This document shows, piece by piece, positions 1 to 6,650 of a DNA stretch of 8,868 nucleotides. Source of the DNA: Promethearchaeota archaeon. Its GTDB lineage: Archaea > Asgardarchaeota > Lokiarchaeia > Sigyniarchaeales > Promethearchaeaceae. Numbering within the stretch: position 1 is the first letter of the stretch; each line of letters begins with the position of its first letter. The notes under the pieces were generated by a model that searched no databases, was not told the origin of the DNA, and saw only the letters and a program-made list of their open reading frames with translations. The stretch is from positions 1 to 8,868 of the forward strand of contig WJKO01000094.1 of NCBI GenBank assembly GCA_014729055.1. Reading direction: 5' to 3'. The translations under genes and the position numbers were made by a program.

Positions 1-24
1 ATGGACAATATGTATGAAAATATG

Positions 25-286
25 TTAATTGCTGTCAGGCGGTCCCAATCCCAAACTAACATAGAGAAACGTATCTTCAGGGCTTTCAATAACATTATCA
101 AGGTGGGTGGGTTTGTCAGATTCATTCAATGTTTGAATATATTCTATCCAGAGTCACCTTTCCGCTCTCGTCAACTATCTTCAAACTCAGGATTCCATTT
201 TTAGAACCAATAATTTTTTTTAAAAGGATATTTATCAAGCCATTTCCTTTACCAAAACATGCAGACTTTCCTTCCTTTTCCAGATC
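25..286 (-). pseudogene. possible frameshifted gene remnant (unrecognised)
   Basis: Two minus-strand frames overlap to give a coding-like reading. One is open from 286 down to a TGA at 122-124 (about 54 codons, including GKGNGLINILLKKIIG and LSLKIVDESGKVTL). The other, offset by one base, is open from 153 to a TAA at 25-27 and includes HLDNVIESPEDTFLYVSLG. A one-base shift between 125 and 153 would join them. There is no in-frame ATG; the only plausible start is a TTG at 236-238. The reading overlaps the start and promoter of the plus-strand glycosylase gene, so at least part of it may be accidental. I do not recognise a family. It could be a decayed gene, a sequencing indel in a real gene, or chance open frame. 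Confidence 0.25.
222..236 (+). promoter_or_regulatory. BRE/TATA promoter, probably leaderless
   Basis: AAAAGG (222-227) is followed directly by ATATTTATC (228-236), matching the archaeal BRE plus TATA layout. The TATA centre is about 27 bases before the ATG at 259, which is where an archaeal transcript would start. No Shine-Dalgarno lies next to the ATG, so the mRNA is probably leaderless. Confidence 0.5.
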
Positions 287-741
287 TTAGAAAAACATTT
301 AAGGTTTTAGACTATCGGCGATTAGGAAAACAACGTGTTGAAGCGCTACAAATAATTAAGGTTATTGAGGATAAACCCAGATTGGACGGAAACCCATATA
401 AAGGTTGGCAGAATCATCCATGCACAATCATGTGGCGGAAATATCCCGAAGCATTGAAATTATATCATGATTTATGTATCCAAGAATGGATTAATAGAGG
501 ATACAACAACAATATGTCCTTGTTTCATGTAGAAGAAAGAGAGAAAGAAATACTTATGCCAAAATGGTTAGGATATGAGCCCTTTCATTCATCACATAGA
601 AGCGTTCTGCTTTGGAAAGATTATGATTTCTATTCGCAATATAGCTGGAAGGAAAAGCCAGATGATACATATTACTGGTTTGATGAAAATGAACAATGGT
701 ATAAATATATACGCAGTAGAAAAGAAAGAGAATATGTTTAA
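259..741 (+). CDS. pyrimidine dimer DNA glycosylase / endonuclease V-type repair enzyme
   Basis: This 160-residue protein resembles the Pyr_excise / MSMEG_6572-type family related to T4 endonuclease V. That family removes UV-induced pyrimidine dimers by base excision and then nicks the abasic strand. Visible landmarks are the N-terminus MQTFLPFPD, the motif LDYRRLGKQRVEALQI (residues 17-32), GWQNHPCTIMW (49-59), the helix with EWINRGYNN (76-84), and FHSSHRSVLLWKDYDFY (109-125). The ATG at 259 gives the N-terminus expected for this family, whose chemistry uses residues near the free N-terminus. There is no SD, and a BRE/TATA lies 27 bases upstream. The gene converges on the hydrolase gene with one base between the two TAA codons. 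Family assignment is from remembered motif similarity; activity is inferred. Confidence 0.88.
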   Translation: MQTFLPFPDLRKTFKVLDYRRLGKQRVEALQIIKVIEDKPRLDGNPYKGWQNHPCTIMWRKYPEALKLYHDLCIQEWINRGYNNNMSLFHVEEREKEILMPKWLGYEPFHSSHRSVLLWKDYDFYSQYSWKEKPDDTYYWFDENEQWYKYIRSRKEREYV

Positions 742-742
742 A

Positions 743-2446
743 TTAGAAGAAATAAAAAATCGGACCAAATGCAAGTGATATGTATTGTAGAATGAATGCC
801 TGCGTAATACCAATTAAGATAGTATTTTCGGTGACCTTTCTAAATAATTCTCCCAGAGTCAAGATTAACAAGATAATGACAATAAACTGAATGAGCCCAG
901 AAGCAGTCGTTGGACCTCCAACCAATGCAACTATTGAGAGCAACACAATTGGCAAATAATCAATCAGCATAACCAATAAAATGTCTTTCGCCGAATTCTC
1001 TGAACTATTTTCAATATAATTTCGTTCTTTTTGGATTATAAAAAACCCCGTAGTTGCAATAGGGGTAGTAATTATCAACCAAATTAACCTCTCATTCAAC
1101 GGAAATACATAAAACAGACCTGAATTTAAGAAAAACGTGATAATGAGAGTATAAAGCATCCCGAAAACAAGCAATAGAATGATTCGTTTATTCCCTCGTA
1201 ATACCAGTTTCTTCGTTTTATTTTTTAAATACACTGTGAATTCCATTGTACCAGAAGTTCCCGCTGTACGTCCTTCATGATACCAGACCAACATAAAGAT
1301 GCCTAATCCTCCAAAGATTCCAGCGAACGGTGTACCAAAAATAGGATATCCAATCGGAATAAATGCGAGTAGCAATATTATGACTATTGAAATAACAAAG
1401 GATGGTAACCAATATAATAACTTTCGTCGTATAAATAACCCGCTGTCTATGATCCTTACATCAATTCTTTCTCGATTCTCGTCTTCATCCTCATTTGATT
1501 GTATTTTTGGTATGTATCTCGGTATTATCAGAATAAGTAAAATTGTCGAGGTGAAAAGTGAAATAGCACCAATTATCCATAAAATTATTCGATTTTGCAT
1601 TGTATTAGCAGAATAATTTGGATTGGTCTCAATTCCAAGTATTTTTATTCCAAAATTCAATGCCCGAGACACGACTTCAACATTAAAGATTTCGAAGGTA
1701 TGGGTCAATCGGTCGATAATATGTAGGTCTCGTATATATGGGCTTTCAGTAATTCCACCCAGTTTATCTATGAGTATCTCAGCGGATTCAGGCGGCAAGA
1801 CATCGTCATATTCTCCCGTTATAATCAAGATGTCTGCTTCTGGATTGGTTGGTCTTAAGTTTTGTATCCATTCAATCTCAGAGTCATTCGTCCCAGTAAA
1901 CATCTGAGACATGGAATTAGGTTTTAAATCAATCTGACCGCCGATAAATATAATTCCAGATATATTGTTTTCGTTTAAGGTTTGCGATTGCATAGCAACC
2001 CGTCCACCCATGCTGTGACCTAAAAGGATGATTTGATCATTTGTTAACCCAGATTCGCTCTTAAATAATTCAATGCCTGAAAGCAATTGACGTGCAAATC
2101 GGTCTGTCTGTGCATTATCCATATATACACCGCCAGGAGATTGACTATGTCCCGAAAAATCAAATGTAAAAACATGAAATCCCTGTTGTCCGAATTCAGA
2201 GCTAAAGCCTCGCATTGATGTTTGACTCCCCCCAAAACCCGCTAAAACTATTATGCCTGCATTAATACTGCCACCATAATATGTTCCGTGTAATTTATCT
2301 CCATTTTCATCGATAAACGATATTTTTTCGCCATTCAATAGCACTCGGTCATTATAATGCAAAAATCCAATCGATATTATCAATACCGATAACGAAATGA
2401 TGAATATGATGGGCAATAGATGGTTTATAGCAGTTTTTTTTAACAT
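743..2446 (-). CDS. membrane-anchored alpha/beta hydrolase with C-terminal multispanning domain
   Basis: The protein has 567 residues. Residues 1-4 are basic and are followed by a transmembrane helix (about 11-30), which should place the next domain outside the cell. Residues 40-270 form an alpha/beta hydrolase: oxyanion-hole region LAGFGGSQ (68-75), FDFSGHSQSPGG (95-106), nucleophile elbow GHSMGG with Ser145, acid loop GEYDDVLPP with probable Asp214, and probable His249 in RLTHTF. Residues 287-567 carry about eight hydrophobic helices (roughly 287-308, 345-368, 372-388, 421-441, 452-472, 488-510, 514-532, 543-564), with an acidic segment NEDEDENRE (318-326) between the first two. The family suggests esterase, lipase, thioesterase or peptidase chemistry; the substrate cannot be read. 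No SD is seen, and the ATG was chosen because it begins just before the anchor helix. It lies 92 bases downstream of the repeat-protein gene on the same strand. Confidence 0.9.
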   Translation of the reverse strand: MLKKTAINHLLPIIFIISLSVLIISIGFLHYNDRVLLNGEKISFIDENGDKLHGTYYGGSINAGIIVLAGFGGSQTSMRGFSSEFGQQGFHVFTFDFSGHSQSPGGVYMDNAQTDRFARQLLSGIELFKSESGLTNDQIILLGHSMGGRVAMQSQTLNENNISGIIFIGGQIDLKPNSMSQMFTGTNDSEIEWIQNLRPTNPEADILIITGEYDDVLPPESAEILIDKLGGITESPYIRDLHIIDRLTHTFEIFNVEVVSRALNFGIKILGIETNPNYSANTMQNRIILWIIGAISLFTSTILLILIIPRYIPKIQSNEDEDENRERIDVRIIDSGLFIRRKLLYWLPSFVISIVIILLLAFIPIGYPIFGTPFAGIFGGLGIFMLVWYHEGRTAGTSGTMEFTVYLKNKTKKLVLRGNKRIILLLVFGMLYTLIITFFLNSGLFYVFPLNERLIWLIITTPIATTGFFIIQKERNYIENSSENSAKDILLVMLIDYLPIVLLSIVALVGGPTTASGLIQFIVIILLILTLGELFRKVTENTILIGITQAFILQYISLAFGPIFYFF

Positions 2447-2502
2447 AATTATGAATTTCTTGTGGCGTTGAAAAAGATTGTGAATTTAGATTATAACTAT
2501 AA

Positions 2503-2525
2503 AATAGAAATAATAATATTCTATT
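2503..2525 (-). terminator. inverted repeat after the repeat-protein gene
   Basis: AATAGAA (2503-2509) and TTCTATT (2519-2525) are perfect complements around a 9-base loop. On the minus strand the hairpin lies 13 bases after the stop codon of the repeat-protein gene and is followed by TTATAG. It could be a terminator or mRNA 3' structure. The same stretch also holds TATA-like sequence (about 2490-2505) that could serve the downstream hydrolase. Confidence 0.35.
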
Positions 2526-2538
2526 GGAATACAGCAGT

Positions 2539-3978
2539 TTATTGTAATTTTCGCAGAGCTTTATCTCTTTCTTTTGAAAATCGTTTATAATTTTTAGTAT
2601 CCCCGCTTAACATTGCCATTTCAACGGACTTCTGATATAACTCATACGCTTTTTCATAGTCTTTACTCTTATAGGCAGCGTCCCCTTCGGAATTGAGATC
2701 CTCGGAATATTTTTTATACGCTTTTTTAAGTTCCTTAGTATATTTTTCAATGGTTTTCTCGTCGTTTGCAGTTTCTGCTATTACCACTGATTGTTTATAA
2801 GCTTCTATGGCTTCATCGTATTTCTTCTCTTTATATAAGTCGTCACCTTTATCATTCACTTCGTCTGCCCATTTCTCATAAGTTTTCCGCAATTCCTTTG
2901 TAAAATTTTTCACCAATTTCTCCTTTTTTGATTGTTGTGCTAATTGAATAGACCTCAAGTATATATGACCCGCATCTTCGTATTTTCCTTCTTTATATAA
3001 TTTATCTCCTTTATCATTTACCTCCTTTGCAAGCTTTTCAAAGGATTTGGCAAGTTCTTTCTTATAATTCTCGATTTGCTTTTCATCTCCGCTTTGCTCT
3101 GCCATGTCTATACTCTGTTGATAAATCTCAATTGCACTTTCATAGTCTCCTTCTTTATAAGCTTTATCTCCTGCGTCATTGATATCTTCTGCACGTTCTT
3201 CAAAAGCCTTTGATAATTCTTTTTTGTATCGCTTTAACTTTCGTTCATCACCAGATTTCTTGATTAAGTCTACCGATCTTTTGTAAAGTTTAATTGCTTC
3301 CTTATATTTCTTCTTCTTAAAAGCATCATCGCCTCGGTCATTAGTTTCATCCGCTACAATTTCAAAGATCTTCTTGGAATCGTCCTCAATGTTATTTATG
3401 AATTTCTCTGAACCTGTCCTTTTAGCGTTAGTTGACGCTTCCTTGATTTTACTCACTGCATCATCCAATTTATCATCTTTTGCCAGATCTTTGGCGAGAT
3501 CTATTAATTCTTCTGCATGTTTCATTAAAGCTTTATTCAACTCACCCTTGAAGTTTTCAAGCTTCTTTTGATTTCCTGCTTTGCTCATCAAATCCACAGA
3601 TTCCATATAAACGGAAATTGCCTCTTCGTATTTATCGTCTTTCATAAGCTTATCACCTTTCTTATTGATCTCTTTGGCTAGCTTTTCCGTTGCTTTCCTT
3701 AATTCTTCAGTATACTTTTTTACTTTTCTATCCTCGCCCGCATCCATTTCAAGCTGAATACTCTCTAAATAATATTCCATTGCTTCCTTGTATTTTTTCT
3801 TTTTATAGAGTTGGTCCCCGATTTTATTAACGTCCTCACCATATTCTTCTTTCGCTTTTTTTAACATAACTCCTGCTTTCGGGTTTTCCATATTTTCTAC
3901 GGCTTTCTCGAAAAACTTAACCGCATTTTCATAGTCTTTTTCTTTCATACATTGTGTTGCTTTTTCGTAATTAGACAT
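2539..3978 (-). CDS. eight-module TPR-like repeat protein (54-residue period)
   Basis: From the chosen start the protein has 479 residues. After a TPR-like helical pair (residues 1-49) it consists of eight consecutive modules of exactly 54 residues, without indels: 50-103, 104-157, 158-211, 212-265, 266-319, 320-373, 374-427 and 428-479, the last lacking two residues. Each module carries a TPR helix pair of the form NDxGDxLYKxxKYxEAIxxY (typically 34 residues), then about 20 residues that look like a third amphipathic helix (xxYKKELxKxxEKxAxE). Module 3 is degenerate and lacks the Gly and Tyr signature. It is rich in Lys and Glu, with no membrane segment or signal peptide, so it is probably a cytosolic scaffold. 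I chose the ATG at 3978 because AGGATG (3985-3990) lies 6 bases upstream; ATGs at 3999 and 3987 are in frame but lack a good SD. Partners are unknown. Confidence 0.92.
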   Translation of the reverse strand: MSNYEKATQCMKEKDYENAVKFFEKAVENMENPKAGVMLKKAKEEYGEDVNKIGDQLYKKKKYKEAMEYYLESIQLEMDAGEDRKVKKYTEELRKATEKLAKEINKKGDKLMKDDKYEEAISVYMESVDLMSKAGNQKKLENFKGELNKALMKHAEELIDLAKDLAKDDKLDDAVSKIKEASTNAKRTGSEKFINNIEDDSKKIFEIVADETNDRGDDAFKKKKYKEAIKLYKRSVDLIKKSGDERKLKRYKKELSKAFEERAEDINDAGDKAYKEGDYESAIEIYQQSIDMAEQSGDEKQIENYKKELAKSFEKLAKEVNDKGDKLYKEGKYEDAGHIYLRSIQLAQQSKKEKLVKNFTKELRKTYEKWADEVNDKGDDLYKEKKYDEAIEAYKQSVVIAETANDEKTIEKYTKELKKAYKKYSEDLNSEGDAAYKSKDYEKAYELYQKSVEMAMLSGDTKNYKRFSKERDKALRKLQ

Positions 3979-4006
3979 TTTTTTCATCCTATACTTCATT
4001 TATTAC

Positions 4007-4090
4007 TTTTGATTTAATTGATTGTATTGAATTAATTTTGATTTAAGATTTAATTTTTATTGTATTAATGTTTACTAATGATTAATTTTG
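4007..4090. repeat. short AT-rich direct repeats in a divergent promoter region
   Basis: The region between the divergent repeat-protein genes contains TTTTGATTTAA twice (4007-4017, 4036-4046), ATTGTATT twice (4021-4028, 4059-4066) and ATTAATTTTG twice (4031-4040, 4081-4090). Spacings differ, so this is not a regular array. It may hold promoters for both genes or simply reflect very low complexity. Confidence 0.35.
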
Positions 4091-4167
4091 TTTTTTGGTT
4101 TTTTATACAAAATATTTTATTTAATTTAACATAGCTAGGATTTAGCATAGAAAGGAAGGAAAAATGT

Positions 4168-4371
4168 ATGGCAGATCAAGAAGATTATAACCTTAAACGC
4201 GGAAAACATATGGAAGGAATAGCGGATCAACATTACAGCATAAAGGAGTTTGCAAAGGCTGCACGTTTATATAAAGATGCATTCAATAATTTTAAAAAGG
4301 GCGCAGATAAAGATAGCTGTCTTAGAATTAAAGAAAAATTTGAAAAATGTAAAGAAAAATTAAAAGAATAA
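4168..4371 (+). CDS. small single-module TPR-like protein
   Basis: This 67-residue, lysine-rich protein has no signal peptide or membrane helix. Residues 15-67 align without gaps to one 54-residue module of the large divergent neighbour: ADQHYSIKEFAKAARLYKDAF matches the GDKLYKEGKYEDAxxIYxxSI helix pair, and KEKFEKCKEKLKE matches the third helix. The protein ends where a module ends. A strong SD (GGAAGG, 4154-4159) lies 8 bases before the ATG at 4168; an ATG at 4164 is out of frame. The gene is divergent from the eight-module protein and converges, with 3 bases between stop codons, on the GTPase gene. It may be an adaptor or a regulator able to bind the large protein, but that is inference. 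Confidence 0.8.
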   Translation: MADQEDYNLKRGKHMEGIADQHYSIKEFAKAARLYKDAFNNFKKGADKDSCLRIKEKFEKCKEKLKE

Positions 4372-4374
4372 AAT

Positions 4375-4998
4375 TTATGCATTAGATTTCGCGATATCTA
4401 AGATCATTCGCACCGTATTATCATTAAATTCTTTAAATTCCTTATTAGTGTCTGCAACAGTTATAAAGACATCTTTGATCTTGATTTTTCTCTTCCCAAA
4501 GAATGCTTCAACTTTCTCCTGATAGTCTTTTAAAAATTTCTCTTTGTCGTCTTCTTTTATTAAATCATATTTATTGAAACATAGATAAATTTGTTTTGGA
4601 AAATATCTCACGTCGTTAAAGAACTCAAACTGTTCTTTTAATGGTCGATCAGCAGCAAAGACTGCAACTATTTGCTTAGCAATTCTGCTAATCGTAATGA
4701 TCCCCATACGAACCACTGCCCAAGTTCGATCCCCACCTGGCGCAAAGACAGTATGAGCACGCCCGTTATCTTTTTCTTTAAACATTACTCGGTTGGGATG
4801 AACAGTTTTTGTTTCTTTGTCGGTTTCTGGGTTACTTGGGTTTAATACGGTTTCTCCAGAAAAATCCGTCTTATTCACATCACATGCTTTTCCACCTTCG
4901 ATTGTTTCTATCATATTCTTTTTCAAATATTTTACGAATAATCGAAGGATGCTCGTTTTCCCTACACTGACTGCTCCTAATAAGCCAATATTTGTCAT
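4375..4998 (-). CDS. small GTPase-like P-loop protein (divergent Ras-superfamily/COG2229-like)
   Basis: The protein has 207 residues and is of GTPase-domain size. G1/P-loop is GAVSVGKT (8-15). A Thr in ETKTVHP (62-68) could be the switch I Thr. The G3 region is FAPGGDR (85-91), where Ras-like proteins have DTAGQ and COG2229-type proteins GTPGQ, so the usual Asp and Gln are absent (Asp90 sits at the Gln position). G4 is NKYD (142-145), the canonical guanine-specificity motif. An insertion of about 30 residues (33-63) separates the P-loop from the switch region. There is no lipidation motif or membrane helix. Its ATG follows the TAA of the upstream gene with no spacer, and an AGGAGG site (5009-5014) lies 10 bases before it inside that gene. 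Tight coupling suggests the 276-residue protein is a partner or regulator. The GTPase call is firm; the subfamily is uncertain. Confidence 0.86.
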   Translation of the reverse strand: MTNIGLLGAVSVGKTSILRLFVKYLKKNMIETIEGGKACDVNKTDFSGETVLNPSNPETDKETKTVHPNRVMFKEKDNGRAHTVFAPGGDRTWAVVRMGIITISRIAKQIVAVFAADRPLKEQFEFFNDVRYFPKQIYLCFNKYDLIKEDDKEKFLKDYQEKVEAFFGKRKIKIKDVFITVADTNKEFKEFNDNTVRMILDIAKSNA

Positions 4999-5829
4999 TT
5001 AATGTAAGCCTCCTGAATCGTCCATCTCTAATAAATTATTGAGGAGCGTTTCGTAATCCTCTATTAGGAATTGTTCCAACATACTTGCATTATGCGCCGT
5101 AATTAAAGCAACGTAGAGATCTTTAATTGTTTCACAATTATTGGTAAATTCTATAATGTTTTCGCTCGTTGGAACGCCTTCAAAGTCTTTTGGCTCTTTT
5201 TCAAATCCAAATTTTGCACCTAAAGGCAATAAATTGAAGAAACCAAATGCCGTATATCCTTGGTATGAGAAGAAACAGAAAAATCTCGATTTCAAGGACT
5301 TAACAATATTTGATAAATATACTGAGGGGTATAATTCTCCAAAGCATAAGTCTTCGTCTTGCTTAATAACATAGTAGGGCGAAATAGGAGACTTTAGTTT
5401 TTCGGGGAACATTTCAGCAGGGGGCATACTAACGAATGGCAATTTCTCTTCAATAATGATCCATAAATCCTCCCTATCATTATCGATCAAGATTTTTTTA
5501 ATTTCGTCATACGCATACCAGAAGTCCACTTGAAAAGAGACGAGACTTCCAAGATATACGGATAAACATGCAAACGTTGCATCAAGAATCGGTTTTCTCT
5601 TTTGATTTTTTGACGGTTTCGTCATTCCCCTCCAATCACGTATCGCTGAATACGCGTATCCTTTAGTTTCAAAGAAGTTGCCCGATAACATCATAAATTG
5701 TAGATTAAGATCACCTGGGGCTATCAATTCTCTTGCCTTCTCAAGTAGCGCTTCTTCTACATTATCATCGTTAAATGTAGAATGTGGAATCGGCATTTTC
5801 AGCCAATCTTTTTTCTTACTTCGTGGCAT
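4999..5829 (-). CDS. unrecognised 276-residue protein, operon partner of the GTPase
   Basis: I do not recognise a family. The N-terminus is basic (RSKKKDW), followed by a charged helical part (22-36). Two hydrophobic aromatic stretches occur at about 81-108 (containing CLSVYLGSLVSFQVDFWYAY) and 183-209 (containing FFCFFSYQGYTAFGFFNLL); they look more like buried beta/alpha core than clear membrane spans. The C-terminus is acidic and helical (about 232-272). Cysteines are scattered (88, 162, 185, 232) and do not form a metal motif. The start is supported by GAGGG (5836-5840) 6 bases before the ATG. The stop codon abuts the ATG of the GTPase gene, so the two are almost certainly co-transcribed and translationally coupled. 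A role as regulator, effector or scaffold of that GTPase is inferred only from this arrangement. Confidence 0.78.
   Translation of the reverse strand: MPRSKKKDWLKMPIPHSTFNDDNVEEALLEKARELIAPGDLNLQFMMLSGNFFETKGYAYSAIRDWRGMTKPSKNQKRKPILDATFACLSVYLGSLVSFQVDFWYAYDEIKKILIDNDREDLWIIIEEKLPFVSMPPAEMFPEKLKSPISPYYVIKQDEDLCFGELYPSVYLSNIVKSLKSRFFCFFSYQGYTAFGFFNLLPLGAKFGFEKEPKDFEGVPTSENIIEFTNNCETIKDLYVALITAHNASMLEQFLIEDYETLLNNLLEMDDSGGLH
5009..5014 (-). promoter_or_regulatory. Shine-Dalgarno inside the upstream gene
   Basis: AGGAGG on the minus strand lies within the last codons of the 276-residue gene, 10 bases before the GTPase ATG. It fixes the GTPase start and supports coupled translation of the pair. 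Confidence 0.7.
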
Positions 5830-5965
5830 AATGTACCCTCATTAATTTAGTTTTAATTTATTTTGTATTCGCTCTTATAGTGTTCTAAATACAAACTACT
5901 TATCAAGCTTATATTAATTCCATATCCTATTTTATGTTGATTATTTAAATAAAATTGGCTTATAT

Positions 5966-6517
5966 TTATTTTTGTATTAGTTTTGTGAATAATTCGAAAA
6001 TTTGTTCCACATTTTCAAATGAATAAATTCCTGTAATAAATAATTTTGTTAAATAATCTTGCTCGTTTTGGGATTTCTCTTTGATATTGAGAGATGTTTC
6101 AGTTTCCTTTATTTTTAACAGAGGTTCTATGATTTCTTGTAGATATAATTCGCTAACAGGTTTAATTTTTGTAATATGGGGATTCGGAAAATAAATATTC
6201 ACATTCTTACCGTCGTATTTGAAAAGCATCAATAGTACCTTCGAGTTCTCTTGGTCATAAAGTTTTCGTGTAACATCTATATTATCCAACGGTTTATTCC
6301 GACTTTTTTCCAAAAAACTCTCAGTATCCATAAGTTCACTCGCGGTCATAATACTATTTTTGCTAAGATATTGATCTAGCTCGTTTATTTTTTGTTTCAT
6401 TAAGAAAATCTCATCTTGAAGAGTTTCAAGAATTATATATTTTTTCTCTAAGATTTTGTTTAAATCCTTTCTTAGATCTACTAAACGCTTGATAACATCT
6501 TCTTTATTAAACGACAT
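5966..6517 (-). CDS. coiled-coil protein of unknown function
   Basis: This 183-residue protein starts with a long amphipathic helix with heptad-like hydrophobic spacing (about residues 5-52, from DVIKRLVDLRKDL to INELDQYL), very likely a coiled coil. A polar linker (53-90) follows, then a compact part with predicted strands KVLLMLFKYD (93-102) and NVNIYFPNP (105-113), and a helical C-terminus (121-183). No signal peptide, membrane helix or catalytic motif is visible. GAGG (6531-6534) lies 13 bases before the ATG, rather far for an SD. A TATATA element at 6576-6583 could drive it, giving a leader of about 35-40 bases. It is on the same strand as the unknown/GTPase operon, 136 bases upstream, so it is probably a separate unit. 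Coiled-coil proteins near small GTPases can be tethers or effectors, but nothing here proves that. Confidence 0.76.
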   Translation of the reverse strand: MSFNKEDVIKRLVDLRKDLNKILEKKYIILETLQDEIFLMKQKINELDQYLSKNSIMTASELMDTESFLEKSRNKPLDNIDVTRKLYDQENSKVLLMLFKYDGKNVNIYFPNPHITKIKPVSELYLQEIIEPLLKIKETETSLNIKEKSQNEQDYLTKLFITGIYSFENVEQIFELFTKLIQK

Positions 6518-6575
6518 GAAGTTTTTTTTACCTCATATAATTATAAAAAACCTAATTTTTAAGAATCTTGATGAG

Positions 6576-6593
6576 TATATAAGAGATATATCT
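6576..6593. promoter_or_regulatory. TATA element plus 10-bp palindrome in a divergent promoter region
   Basis: TATATAAG (6576-6583) reads as a TATA box on either strand, and the perfect palindrome AGATATATCT (6584-6593) abuts it. On the minus strand it suits the coiled-coil gene (ATG at 6517). The palindrome could be a regulator site, but in such AT-rich DNA it may be chance. Confidence 0.35.
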
Positions 6594-6614
6594 TTTAAAT
6601 TTTTAAGAGTTGTT

Positions 6615-6630
6615 AAAGGTTTATTTTATA
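6615..6630 (+). promoter_or_regulatory. BRE/TATA promoter, probably leaderless
   Basis: AAAGG (6615-6619) is followed by TTTATTTTATA (6620-6630). The TATA centre is about 26 bases before the ATG at 6651, so transcription should begin at or near the start codon. No SD precedes the ATG. The layout matches that of the DNA glycosylase gene. Confidence 0.5.
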
Positions 6631-6650
6631 ATTAAAAACGGGTTTTGATT

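Noticed and set aside
1..204. Plus-strand open frame of 67 codons
   Set aside because: It has no recognisable protein character and no SD; the opposite strand reads more like protein here.
1299..1907. Plus-strand frames opposite the hydrolase gene
   Set aside because: They mirror a clearly coding minus-strand gene with a complete catalytic triad.
2539..3978. Calling the repeats MIT domains
   Set aside because: Only the three-helix layout is similar; the sequence signature fits TPR helices better, so MIT is kept only as a structural hypothesis.
3979..3999. Start of the repeat protein at the ATG at 3999
   Set aside because: No SD precedes it, whereas AGGATG lies 6 bases before the ATG at 3978.
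4007..4090. CRISPR-like or iteron-like array
   Set aside because: The repeats are short, AT-rich and unevenly spaced, with no uniform spacers.
4724..4734. GTTCGATCCCC resembling a tRNA T-arm
   Set aside because: It lies inside the GTPase coding region at conserved motif codons, and no cloverleaf can be built around it.
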